From: UKL13-2 sp044228625
Lineage (GTDB): Bacteria > Pseudomonadota > Gammaproteobacteria > Burkholderiales > Usitatibacteraceae
DNA: 9,715 nt
NCBI GenBank assembly: GCA_044228625.1
Contig: JBGAUM010000121.1
Coordinates: 1 to 9,715 of the forward strand
Direction of reading: 5' to 3'
Positions 1 through 6,119 of this stretch are shown piece by piece; within the stretch, counting starts at the first letter, position 1, and every line of letters begins with the position of its first letter. The position numbers were made by a program, and so were the translations under genes. A model generated the notes under the pieces. It was not told the DNA's origin. It was given only the letters and a program-made list of their open reading frames with translations, and ran no database searches.

Positions 1-18
1 CGCCCCCTGCAATCCTCC

Positions 19-24
19 TATACT
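19..24 (+). promoter_or_regulatory. possible -10 element upstream of the diguanylate cyclase gene
   Basis: The hexamer TATACT matches the sigma-70 -10 consensus at 5 of 6 positions and lies 32 bases before the ATG at 57. The matching -35 would fall at or beyond the left edge of the window, so it cannot be judged. The remaining bases of 1-56 show no other clear signal, and no good Shine-Dalgarno sequence precedes the ATG. A purine-rich AAGAAAG is too far away to be convincing. Confidence 0.25.
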
Positions 25-56
25 GGCTCTCAAACCAAGAAAGCGATCACGCGCGA

Positions 57-1778
57 ATGCACAGGTTCGTCAGGGCAGCAGGTGTGTGGTTACTGGCCAT
101 CATCGCCGGAACGTCGTCTGCTGCGCCGCTTGGTCTCGACGATCATCAACAGGTGCATGACGCGTGGCCACATGTGCGAGTATTGTCCGATCCCGAGCGA
201 CGTATCGATGTGGCGGCAGCCCAAGCACGCCTTGCAGAGTTCACGCCGCCGGCTTCACCGCATGCCGGGATGGGATTCCGAAACGACGCCGTGTGGTTTC
301 ATGTTCCGGTTTCGGTTCCCCGCGAATCGGACGGCCGCTGGATCCTGGAAATCGACTACGCCCTGTTGAATCGCATTGACGTCTTCATGCTCCGCGAAGG
401 GCGCGCCTTGAAGCTGGCCACCATGGGTAGCCTCCAGCCATTCCAGGATCGACCATTGCGATCACGCACGCCGGCGGTCATGCTCGATCTCCCTGCGGGT
501 CAACGCGCAGACATCCTGTTCCATATCGACACACGCAGCTCCGTGATTGTTCCGGTGAAGTTCATGAAGCCCGGCGCATTTCACGCACGCGCCAACCAGG
601 AATTCCTGTTGCAAGGCATTCTTTTCGCGGTCGGCATGTGCCTGCTGGTTTTCAGCTTGCAGCAGTGGGTCAGCCTCCGAGATACGGTTTACCTCAAGTA
701 CGCTGCGGTGATTGTTTGCCACCTGTTGTTCAATGCGCACTTGTTCGGCCTGGGGGCCATGTATCTGTGGACCGATCAGCCCTGGATTGAAGTGCATATG
801 GCCGGGCTCTCATTGCTGATGGTATCGGCCACGTTGGCGCTGTTTGTCGAAGCCGTGCTTGCTGACGATCTGCACCCACGCGCACGTCTGGCCTTGAAAG
901 CGCTATCCATGGCATTGGTGTTTTTTGCCGGGCTCTTTGCGATGGATTGGATGAACAATCATTGGCTGGGCATTGTCTCCGCCGCCTTTGGATTGATGCC
1001 GGCGTTGATCGGTCTCCAAGGCGCCATTGCCCGCGTACGGCGCGGTGACATCGTCGGCACGTATTTCATCGTGGCCTGGGTAGGTTACCTGCTCACCGGC
1101 ATCGTGCTTTCCCTGACCATCAACGGGCATATCGGGGTGAATTTCTGGACCCTTCACTCGCTTCAGTTCGGCGCGACTTTCGACATGTTGATCTTCATGC
1201 GGATCGTGATTTTGCGCACGGCCGCCGAACACCGTGCCGCGCAACTCGCCAGCCGGGAGCGCGATGTAATGAGGTCGCTCGCCCACACGGATTCGCTGAC
1301 CGGGCTCACCAATCGTCGCGGCTTGAATGAGTCACTGTCGACACTCGTGCCGCGCGCAACTTCAGAACGGTTGCTTGCGATTTACATGCTCGACCTGGAT
1401 GGGTTCAAGCCCGTCAACGACCAACACGGCCACGACACGGGTGACCTCCTGCTGAATGCGATTGCTGCGCGCTTGACGGCAACCGTGCGCTCACGCGACA
1501 TTGTGGCGCGTGTGGGCGGGGACGAATTTGTCGTCGTGGCGACAGATTTGAAGACCGAGTCACAAGCAGTCGAGGTGGGGAACAAATTGCTTTCTGCTTT
1601 TGCGAGCCCCTTCGAGATGGATGCCCTTCAATGCCAAGTGGGCGTGACAATCGGCTACGTCGTCGTGCCTGCTGACGGCACCAGCTCGGCGGCGTTGCTA
1701 AAGGCTGCAGATGCCGCGATGTACGCGGGAAAACAAAAAGGCAAAGGACGCGTCATGCGGACCACGGAAGTCGAATGA
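57..1778 (+). CDS. membrane sensor diguanylate cyclase (7TMR-DISM type, GGDEF)
   Basis: This gene encodes a 573-residue protein predicted to make cyclic di-GMP from two GTP at the inner membrane. A signal peptide covers about residues 1-23 (basic start, hydrophobic core, then TSSAAP). Residues about 35-172 resemble the periplasmic 7TMR-DISMED2 sensor fold, including the run FRNDAVWFHVPV. A block of hydrophobic helices at about 185-388 fits the seven-helix 7TMR-DISM membrane region. A short linker leads to the GGDEF domain, which starts near DSLTGLTNRRGL (412-423) and has the active-site GGDEF at 487-491. The RSRD at 478-481 lies exactly five residues before GGDEF, as in a product-inhibition (I) site, so feedback control is likely. 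No EAL or HD-GYP domain is present. The signal sensed is unknown; members of this family often bind carbohydrates or other small ligands. The ATG at 57 is the first start in frame, and the signal peptide begins right after it. The stop overlaps the next gene by four bases. Confidence 0.93.
   Translation: MHRFVRAAGVWLLAIIAGTSSAAPLGLDDHQQVHDAWPHVRVLSDPERRIDVAAAQARLAEFTPPASPHAGMGFRNDAVWFHVPVSVPRESDGRWILEIDYALLNRIDVFMLREGRALKLATMGSLQPFQDRPLRSRTPAVMLDLPAGQRADILFHIDTRSSVIVPVKFMKPGAFHARANQEFLLQGILFAVGMCLLVFSLQQWVSLRDTVYLKYAAVIVCHLLFNAHLFGLGAMYLWTDQPWIEVHMAGLSLLMVSATLALFVEAVLADDLHPRARLALKALSMALVFFAGLFAMDWMNNHWLGIVSAAFGLMPALIGLQGAIARVRRGDIVGTYFIVAWVGYLLTGIVLSLTINGHIGVNFWTLHSLQFGATFDMLIFMRIVILRTAAEHRAAQLASRERDVMRSLAHTDSLTGLTNRRGLNESLSTLVPRATSERLLAIYMLDLDGFKPVNDQHGHDTGDLLLNAIAARLTATVRSRDIVARVGGDEFVVVATDLKTESQAVEVGNKLLSAFASPFEMDALQCQVGVTIGYVVVPADGTSSAALLKAADAAMYAGKQKGKGRVMRTTEVE
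1766..1770 (+). promoter_or_regulatory. ribosome binding site of the GIY-YIG gene
   Basis: GGAAG lies four bases before the ATG at 1775, inside the last codons of the cyclase gene. Together with the ATGA stop/start overlap it supports the chosen start and translational coupling to the upstream gene. Confidence 0.5.
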
Positions 1779-2038
1779 AAGAGCATTCCGCGACTGGATC
1801 GAAGTGGGTCTTGTATTTATTGGAGTGCGAGGGTGGCCGCTATTACACGGGCATTGCCACTGACTTGTGTCGCCGGTTCGAAGAGCATTGTGCCGGGGTT
1901 GGCGCGCGATTTACGAGAATGTATCCGCCGTTGCGCGTGCTCGCTGCGAAAGAGTTTGCCGATCGGTCAAGCGCTTCGAAAGCCGAGGCGGCGGTCAAGA
2001 AGCTGCCGCGCGAACGGAAGCTGCTGTATTTCGCATGA
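1775..2038 (+). CDS. GIY-YIG nuclease family protein (UPF0213/YhbQ-like)
   Basis: This is an 87-residue single-domain protein of the small GIY-YIG family. The first motif is in WVLYLLEC (11-18), with Tyr14 in the GIY position. The second is YYTGI (23-27), with Tyr24-Thr-Gly26 standing for YIG. Further family residues follow: DLCRRFEEH (30-38) with the paired arginines and His38, ARFTR (44-48), FADRSSASKAEAAVKKL (61-77) with the probable metal-binding Glu71, and a C-terminal RERKLL. The length is normal for stand-alone members. All expected key residues appear to be present, so a metal-dependent DNA-cleaving activity is possible, but the cellular role of this subfamily is poorly defined. E. 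coli YhbQ is the best-known relative by name. The start overlaps the cyclase stop (ATGA), so the two are probably co-transcribed and coupled. The next gene, glmS, is convergent. Confidence 0.9.
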   Translation: MKEHSATGSKWVLYLLECEGGRYYTGIATDLCRRFEEHCAGVGARFTRMYPPLRVLAAKEFADRSSASKAEAAVKKLPRERKLLYFA

Positions 2039-2039
2039 G

Positions 2040-2090
2040 TTTGGAGTTCGCATCGATCGGGCCGTGTCTTGGTAATCGTTGGGCTCCAAA
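2040..2090. repeat. long-loop inverted repeat in the convergent gap
   Basis: TTTGGAG (2040-2046) and CTCCAAA (2084-2090) are perfect inverted arms separated by 37 bases, filling most of the 73-base gap between the GIY-YIG stop (2038) and the glmS stop (2112). There is no T-tract next to either arm on either strand, so this is not a standard intrinsic terminator. It may be chance. Nothing else is recognisable in this gap. Confidence 0.25.
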
Positions 2091-2111
2091 GATCAAACCA
2101 GCTTTAGGTGT

Positions 2112-3947
2112 TTACTCCACCGTGACGCTCTTCGCCAAATTGCGAGGCTTGTCCACGTCGGTCCCCTTCACCAGCGCCGCGTGGTAGGCCAGAAGCTGCA
2201 CCGGAATCACGTGCACGATCGGAGAGAGTTGTCCTGCATGCCGCGGTGCGCGAATGATATGCACGCCTTCAGATTCCGTAAAGTGCGAGTCGAGATCGGT
2301 GAAGACGAACAGTTCGCCGCCACGCGCCTTCACCTCCTGCATGTTTGATTTCACTTTTTCCAGCAGCGTGTCGTTGGGCGCGATGACGACCACGGGCATG
2401 CGGCTGTCTACCAATGCGAGTGGACCGTGCTTCAACTCGCCCGCTGCATAGGCTTCTGCGTGAATGTAGGAAATTTCCTTCAGTTTCAATGCGCCCTCAA
2501 GCGCAATCGGGTAGTGCAGGCCACGCCCAAGAAAGAGTGCGTGCTGCTTTTCGGCAAATCGGTCTGCCCAAGCCTTGATTTGCGGCTCAAGATTCAGTGC
2601 GTGTTGAATGCTTCCTGGAAGGTAGCGAAGTTGCTCGAGATAGCTTGCTTCGTCTGATGCCGAGAGCCTGCCCTTTACCTTGGCCAACGTGAGTGCGAGC
2701 GAAAACAGGACACACATTTGGGTGGTCATTGCCTTGGTGGATGCCACACCAATTTCCGGGCCGGCGCGCGTGTAGCAGACGTGACGCGAGGCCCGGGGAA
2801 TGGCCGATGCACGCACGTTGCAGATGGACAGCGTCATGTCGTGCCCCAATTCTTTGGCACGCTTCAACGCTTCCATGGTGTCCAGCGTTTCCCCGGATTG
2901 CGAAATCGTCACCACAAGTTGTTTCGGATTTGGAATGGAGTCGCGGTACCGGTATTCGTGTCCGAACTCTATGGTGACCGGGATTCGTGCAATAGACTCG
3001 ATCCACTGTTTTCCCACCATGCCGGAGTAATAGCTGGTTCCGGAAGCCAGGATCAGAACACCTTCTGCGGCGGCAAAATCGGCCGCGGCGTGTTCACCAA
3101 ACAGGGCAGGGCTCACACCGTCGTTGAGCACCGCGTCAAGCGTGTCGGAGACGGCGCGAGGCTGTTCGTGAATCTCTTTTTGCATGAAATGCTGGTACGG
3201 GCCAAGTTCCCATGCCTCATTCGTCGCATCGGATGTGTGGATCTCGCGTTCAACCGGCTTGCCCGCACGGTCGACGACACGAATGCCCGTGTGGGAAAGT
3301 TCGGCGGCGTCACCTTCTTCCAGATAAATGACGCGGCGCGTTTCCTGCAGGATTGCGGAAACGTCCGATGCAATGAAATTTTCATTCTTGCCGGATTCTC
3401 CAACACCGACTAGGAGAGGACATCCCATACGCGCACAGCACAGCACATCCGGGGACTTGAGGGCCATGACGCCGATGGCATAGGCGCCGTGCAGGTCGTG
3501 AACCGTACGTTGTACGGCTTCAAACAAATTGTTGGTTGCCTTGAAGTAAAAGTGCACCAGGTGCGCGATGACCTCGGTATCGGTTTGGGACTCGAAGGTG
3601 TATCCCGCCGCTTTCAGCCGCGCGCGCTGCTCTTCGTGGTTTTCGATGATGCCATTGTGCACGACGGCGATTTCGCCGTTTGACACGTGCGGATGCGCGT
3701 TGGGTTCGGTAACACCCCCATGCGTGGCCCAACGGGTATGACCGATGCCAAGGGGCCCGGTCAGGTTTTCGGCGGCAATGCCAGCTTCCATTTCCGCCAC
3801 GCGGCCGACGCGACGCACCCGGCGGATACCCTCATTGATGACGGCGACGCCGGCGGAGTCATATCCGCGGTACTCGAGGCGTTTCAGGCCTTCGGTGAGA
3901 ATGGGAACAATATTGCGCCGAGCAATGGCGCCGACGATGCCGCACAT
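2112..3947 (-). CDS. glmS: glutamine--fructose-6-phosphate aminotransferase (isomerizing)
   Basis: This cytoplasmic enzyme converts fructose-6-phosphate and glutamine to glucosamine-6-phosphate and glutamate, the committed step toward UDP-GlcNAc for peptidoglycan and lipopolysaccharide. The product is 611 residues (E. coli 609). The ATG at 3947 is chosen over an upstream in-frame TTG (3974) because it gives MCGIVGA, in which Cys2 becomes the N-terminal nucleophile once Met is removed. The glutaminase domain (about 2-240) shows HTRWATHG (70-77), HNGIIEN (98-104) and TDTE (122-125). Two SIS isomerase domains follow, with ASGTSYYSG (301-309), SQSGET (349-354), and KEISYIHAEAY with ELKHGP (490-509). 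Glu491, His507 and Lys606 match the E. coli catalytic residues after a two-residue offset, and the end DKPRNLAKSVTVE is classic. A weak GGA lies six bases before the ATG. The gene lies 127 bases after glmU on the same strand and is probably co-transcribed with it. Confidence 0.97.
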   Translation of the reverse strand: MCGIVGAIARRNIVPILTEGLKRLEYRGYDSAGVAVINEGIRRVRRVGRVAEMEAGIAAENLTGPLGIGHTRWATHGGVTEPNAHPHVSNGEIAVVHNGIIENHEEQRARLKAAGYTFESQTDTEVIAHLVHFYFKATNNLFEAVQRTVHDLHGAYAIGVMALKSPDVLCCARMGCPLLVGVGESGKNENFIASDVSAILQETRRVIYLEEGDAAELSHTGIRVVDRAGKPVEREIHTSDATNEAWELGPYQHFMQKEIHEQPRAVSDTLDAVLNDGVSPALFGEHAAADFAAAEGVLILASGTSYYSGMVGKQWIESIARIPVTIEFGHEYRYRDSIPNPKQLVVTISQSGETLDTMEALKRAKELGHDMTLSICNVRASAIPRASRHVCYTRAGPEIGVASTKAMTTQMCVLFSLALTLAKVKGRLSASDEASYLEQLRYLPGSIQHALNLEPQIKAWADRFAEKQHALFLGRGLHYPIALEGALKLKEISYIHAEAYAAGELKHGPLALVDSRMPVVVIAPNDTLLEKVKSNMQEVKARGGELFVFTDLDSHFTESEGVHIIRAPRHAGQLSPIVHVIPVQLLAYHAALVKGTDVDKPRNLAKSVTVE

Positions 3948-3970
3948 GGGTTGTCCGATCTGAAGACGTT

Positions 3971-3993
3971 GCAAACGGCATTTTGCCCGTTGC
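3971..3993 (-). repeat. imperfect hairpin in the glmS leader
   Basis: Read on the - strand, arms of nine bases (GCAACGGGC and GCCGTTTGC) face each other around an AAAAT loop, with one bulge on each side. The hairpin ends 23 bases before the glmS ATG. No T-tract follows, so it is not an intrinsic terminator. It could be a leader or processing structure in the glmU-glmS mRNA, or chance. The rest of the 127-base gap shows only the short dyad at 4054-4074. Confidence 0.3.
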
Positions 3994-4053
3994 GCACGGC
4001 GATGTCACGGTTCGAAGATAGACCCGGGATGGTTCGGATTGGTCTGTCGTGGT

Positions 4054-4074
4054 CGCGTCGTGTTTTTTGACGCG
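4054..4074 (-). repeat. short inverted repeat directly after the glmU stop
   Basis: CGCGTC (4054-4059) and GACGCG (4069-4074) are perfect six-base arms around a nine-base A-rich (- strand) loop, abutting the glmU TAG. On the - strand no T-tract follows, so termination before glmS is not indicated. On the + strand a T-rich stretch follows, but that lies antisense inside glmU. Confidence 0.3.
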
Positions 4075-5466
4075 CTATTTTTTCTTTTGGGGCCTTTTCC
4101 AGTCCGCTTTGTGGATTTGGGTTTTGCTGTTCAAGGTAAGCCCCCCAGGCGGTACATCTTTCCAGACAGTGGTGCCCGCCGCAATGTCAGCCCCGTCGCC
4201 GATGGAGACCGGTGCGACCAGTTGCACGTCTGACCCGATATGCACGCGGTCGCCAATGACGGTTCGATGTTTGTTGGCGCCATCGTAGTTGCAGACAATG
4301 GTGCCGGCACCTATATTGGCCTGGCTGCCTACAGTGGTGTCGCCAATGTACGAAAGGTGGTTAGCCTTCGATCCTGCACCAATTTCGCTGTTTTTGACTT
4401 CGACAAAATTACCGATGTGGACGCCGTCAGCAAGTACGCTGCCTGGGCGGAAACGGGCATAGGGACCGATTCGTGCACCGTTTCCGATGGAAGTGCTTTC
4501 AATATGCGTAAACGCAAAGATGTCGGTGTCCGAGCCGATGGTTGCATCCTGAAGGACACAGTTGGGCCCGATTCGGGTGCCTGCGCCAATGGTCACTGAT
4601 CCTTCGAATACGCAATTGACGTCGATGATGACGTCACGGCCGCATGCCAAGGTACCGCGAATATCGATCCGCTCTGGGTCGATGATCGTGACACCATCCA
4701 CTAACAATGCTGTGGCAAGGTTGCGTTGATGAATGCGCTCCAACGCAGACAGTTGAACTTTGTCATTGACGCCGGCGACTTCCCACTCGTTCGGTGTGCT
4801 CGAGGTTTCGACCGAAATGCCTTCGGCGACGGCCATGGCCAAGATGTCTGTGAGGTAGTACTCGCCTTGGGCGTTTCGATTGCCCAGCTTTGGAAGCCAG
4901 CGTGCTAGGTGGTGCGTCGGGCAAGCCAGGAATCCCGTGTTGATTTCCTGAATTCTTTTCTGCTCTGCACTGGCATCCTTTTCCTCCACGATGCCAGTGA
5001 CGGCCCCTTGGTTATCGCGAAGAATGCGCCCTAGTCCCGTTGGGTTGGCGACGCGTTGGGTGAGCCAGGACAGATGGCCACGCCTTGCACCCTCGACCAA
5101 AAATTTCAATGTGCCCGGCGTAATGAGGGGCACATCGCCGTAAAGAATGAGCGTGATTCCGTCTGCCGGGATTTCGGGCAATGCTTGGAGAACGGCATGG
5201 CCCGTGCCCAATTGGGGTTCCTGAATTGCCCAGCGAAGCTGTTCATCAGGAATTGCCGCGCGGACCGTTTCGCCCCCGTGTCCGTAAACGACGCAAATCG
5301 TTTCAGGTTTCAGCGCTTGTGCCGTTTCCAAGACGTGCACCAGCATGGGTTTGCCCGCGATCGGCTGCAAAACCTTGGGTAAGGCCGATTTCATTCGTTT
5401 GCCTTGGCCAGCAGCCAAGACGACGACAGAAAGCGTTTCAGGAGATTTCGGAGCGGACGTAGTCAT
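4075..5466 (-). CDS. glmU: bifunctional N-acetylglucosamine-1-phosphate uridyltransferase / glucosamine-1-phosphate acetyltransferase
   Basis: This cytoplasmic enzyme carries out the last two steps of UDP-GlcNAc synthesis: acetylation of glucosamine-1-phosphate by acetyl-CoA, then uridylyl transfer from UTP. The product is 463 residues, close to the usual 450-460. The N-terminal pyrophosphorylase domain has LAAGQGKRM (17-25) followed by the PKVL lysine, QLGTGHAV (85-92), YGDVPL (109-114), EEKDA (161-165), NTGF (176-179) and GEYYLTDI (201-208). From about 270 to 440 there is a left-handed beta-helix of hexapeptide repeats (for example IGAGTRIGPNCVL). NHLSYIGD (369-376) carries the catalytic His370, equivalent to E. 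coli His363, and GAGTIVCNYDG lies at 387-397. The C-terminus is basic, ending KKK. No good Shine-Dalgarno is visible before the ATG. The start lies 40 bases after the T-tract of the atp operon terminator; glmS follows downstream. GlmM, the intervening mutase, is not in the window. Confidence 0.97.
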   Translation of the reverse strand: MTTSAPKSPETLSVVVLAAGQGKRMKSALPKVLQPIAGKPMLVHVLETAQALKPETICVVYGHGGETVRAAIPDEQLRWAIQEPQLGTGHAVLQALPEIPADGITLILYGDVPLITPGTLKFLVEGARRGHLSWLTQRVANPTGLGRILRDNQGAVTGIVEEKDASAEQKRIQEINTGFLACPTHHLARWLPKLGNRNAQGEYYLTDILAMAVAEGISVETSSTPNEWEVAGVNDKVQLSALERIHQRNLATALLVDGVTIIDPERIDIRGTLACGRDVIIDVNCVFEGSVTIGAGTRIGPNCVLQDATIGSDTDIFAFTHIESTSIGNGARIGPYARFRPGSVLADGVHIGNFVEVKNSEIGAGSKANHLSYIGDTTVGSQANIGAGTIVCNYDGANKHRTVIGDRVHIGSDVQLVAPVSIGDGADIAAGTTVWKDVPPGGLTLNSKTQIHKADWKRPQKKK

Positions 5467-5506
5467 GATTTCAGTCGCGGGCGGCTTCAGCCTGCCATTT
5501 TGGGCG

Positions 5507-5538
5507 AAAAAAAAGGCAGCGGGAGAAACTCCGCTGCC
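5507..5538 (-). terminator. rho-independent terminator of the atp operon
   Basis: On the - strand, GGCAGCGG and CCGCTGCC (5515-5538) form a perfect eight-base GC-rich stem with an eight-base loop, into which two further pairs can form past a bulge. It is followed at once by eight T residues (5507-5514). It begins 54 bases after the atpC stop, which suits the end of the atp transcript. It also lies just upstream of glmU, so it should limit read-through from atp into glmU and glmS. Confidence 0.9.
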
Positions 5539-5575
5539 TGGATGTGTTGCGCCTCTAAACCGTTACGGTAGGTCA

Positions 5576-5581
5576 ATTATA
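5576..5581 (-). promoter_or_regulatory. possible -10 hexamer between atpC and the terminator
   Basis: The - strand reads TATAAT, a perfect -10 consensus, just after the atpC stop. No good -35 is visible 16-19 bases upstream, where the atpC end reads A-rich. A transcript starting from it would carry the 5515-5538 hairpin in the glmU leader. The hexamer may be a chance match in an AT-rich gap. Confidence 0.2.
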
Positions 5582-5592
5582 AACTGGGTGAC

Positions 5593-6012
5593 CTATTTTT
5601 TGCGAAGTTTCTGGATGGCTTGCAATTGGGCAGCCAATTGAGCCAGCTCGGCAACCACTAGTGCACGATCTTGGCCGCTTGCACGGTTAGCGAGCGCTTC
5701 CTCCGCGGCGCGTTTGGCTTCCATGACTTTGGCTTCGTCCAAGTCATGCCCGCGGATCGAGGTGTCCGAAAGGATGGTGACGTTCTTGGGCTGAACCTCC
5801 AAGACCCCGCCGGAAACGTAGATGATCTCGTCCTCTTCCTTCCCGGCCAATTTGACTTTGACGGTGCCCGGCTTGACCCGTGACAGAAGCGGCGCATGTC
5901 CCGGAAGAATGCCCAACTCGCCCGTTTCTCCGGGAACAACCACCATGCTCGCCTCGCCCGAAAAAATCGATTGTTCGGCGGAGACGATATAGACGTGCAA
6001 AGTGTGGTTCAT
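5593..6012 (-). CDS. atpC: F1Fo ATP synthase epsilon subunit
   Basis: Epsilon is part of the central rotor stalk of F1, couples gamma to the Fo c-ring and can inhibit ATP hydrolysis through its C-terminal helices. The product is 139 residues, normal for the full two-domain form. The N-terminal beta-sandwich has the family run GELGILPGHAPLLSRVKPG (31-49) and the SGGVLEVQP segment (67-75). From about residue 90 the sequence is Ala-, Glu- and Lys-rich and fits the two-helix C-terminal domain, so the inhibitory arm appears complete. A weak GGA lies nine bases before the ATG. The gene is last in the atp operon, 107 bases after atpD. That gap is larger than the others in this cluster and holds two inverted repeats. 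A strong terminator follows. Confidence 0.96.
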   Translation of the reverse strand: MNHTLHVYIVSAEQSIFSGEASMVVVPGETGELGILPGHAPLLSRVKPGTVKVKLAGKEEDEIIYVSGGVLEVQPKNVTILSDTSIRGHDLDEAKVMEAKRAAEEALANRASGQDRALVVAELAQLAAQLQAIQKLRKK

Positions 6013-6044
6013 CGTGTGCTGTCCGGAATGTGCTTTTTCGTTTC

Positions 6045-6074
6045 CGAAACCCTATGGTGCGGCCACGGGTTTCG
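6045..6074 (-). repeat. inverted repeat in the atpD-atpC gap, atpC-proximal
   Basis: CGAAACCC (6045-6052) and GGGTTTCG (6067-6074) are perfect eight-base arms around a 14-base spacer. The spacer itself can form a small GTG/CAC helix. On the - strand no T-tract follows, so it is not an intrinsic terminator. It ends 32 bases before the atpC ATG and may be an mRNA hairpin affecting atpC translation or stability. Confidence 0.5.
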
Positions 6075-6080
6075 AGTCAT

Positions 6081-6119
6081 TCGACTTGGCGAAAGCGGGT
6101 TGCTTTTCGCCAAAGTCGA
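6081..6119 (-). repeat. long imperfect hairpin abutting the atpD stop
   Basis: Arms 6081-6096 and 6102-6119 are inverted copies built on TCGACTT-GGCGAAA-GC. They differ only by one extra T and one extra A in the arm nearer atpD, and a five-base loop separates them, so about 16 pairs can form. The structure begins at the base after the atpD TAA. No T-tract follows on the - strand, which argues against an intrinsic terminator. An RNA hairpin that blocks 3'-to-5' decay or directs processing between atpD and atpC is the likeliest role, by inference. Confidence 0.6.

Noticed and set aside
2718..3413. 231-codon open frame on the + strand opposite glmS
   Set aside because: It is antisense to conserved glmS coding sequence; composition and lack of motifs mark it as a shadow frame.
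3948..3974. Longer glmS start at a TTG (3974)
   Set aside because: It would add nine residues before MCGIVGA and bury the catalytic cysteine, which must be N-terminal after Met removal.
3948..4074. glmS ribozyme upstream of glmS
   Set aside because: The glmS ribozyme is known mainly from Gram-positive bacteria. The gap is only 127 bases and I see no matching pseudoknotted core.
5559..5569. Small palindrome ACCGT-T-ACGGT before the terminator
   Set aside because: Five-base arms around one base are too short to separate from chance, and no known operator matches it.
6081..6119. Intrinsic terminator between atpD and atpC
   Set aside because: The stem is long, but no T-tract follows on the - strand, and atpC needs read-through unless it has its own promoter, of which none is seen.
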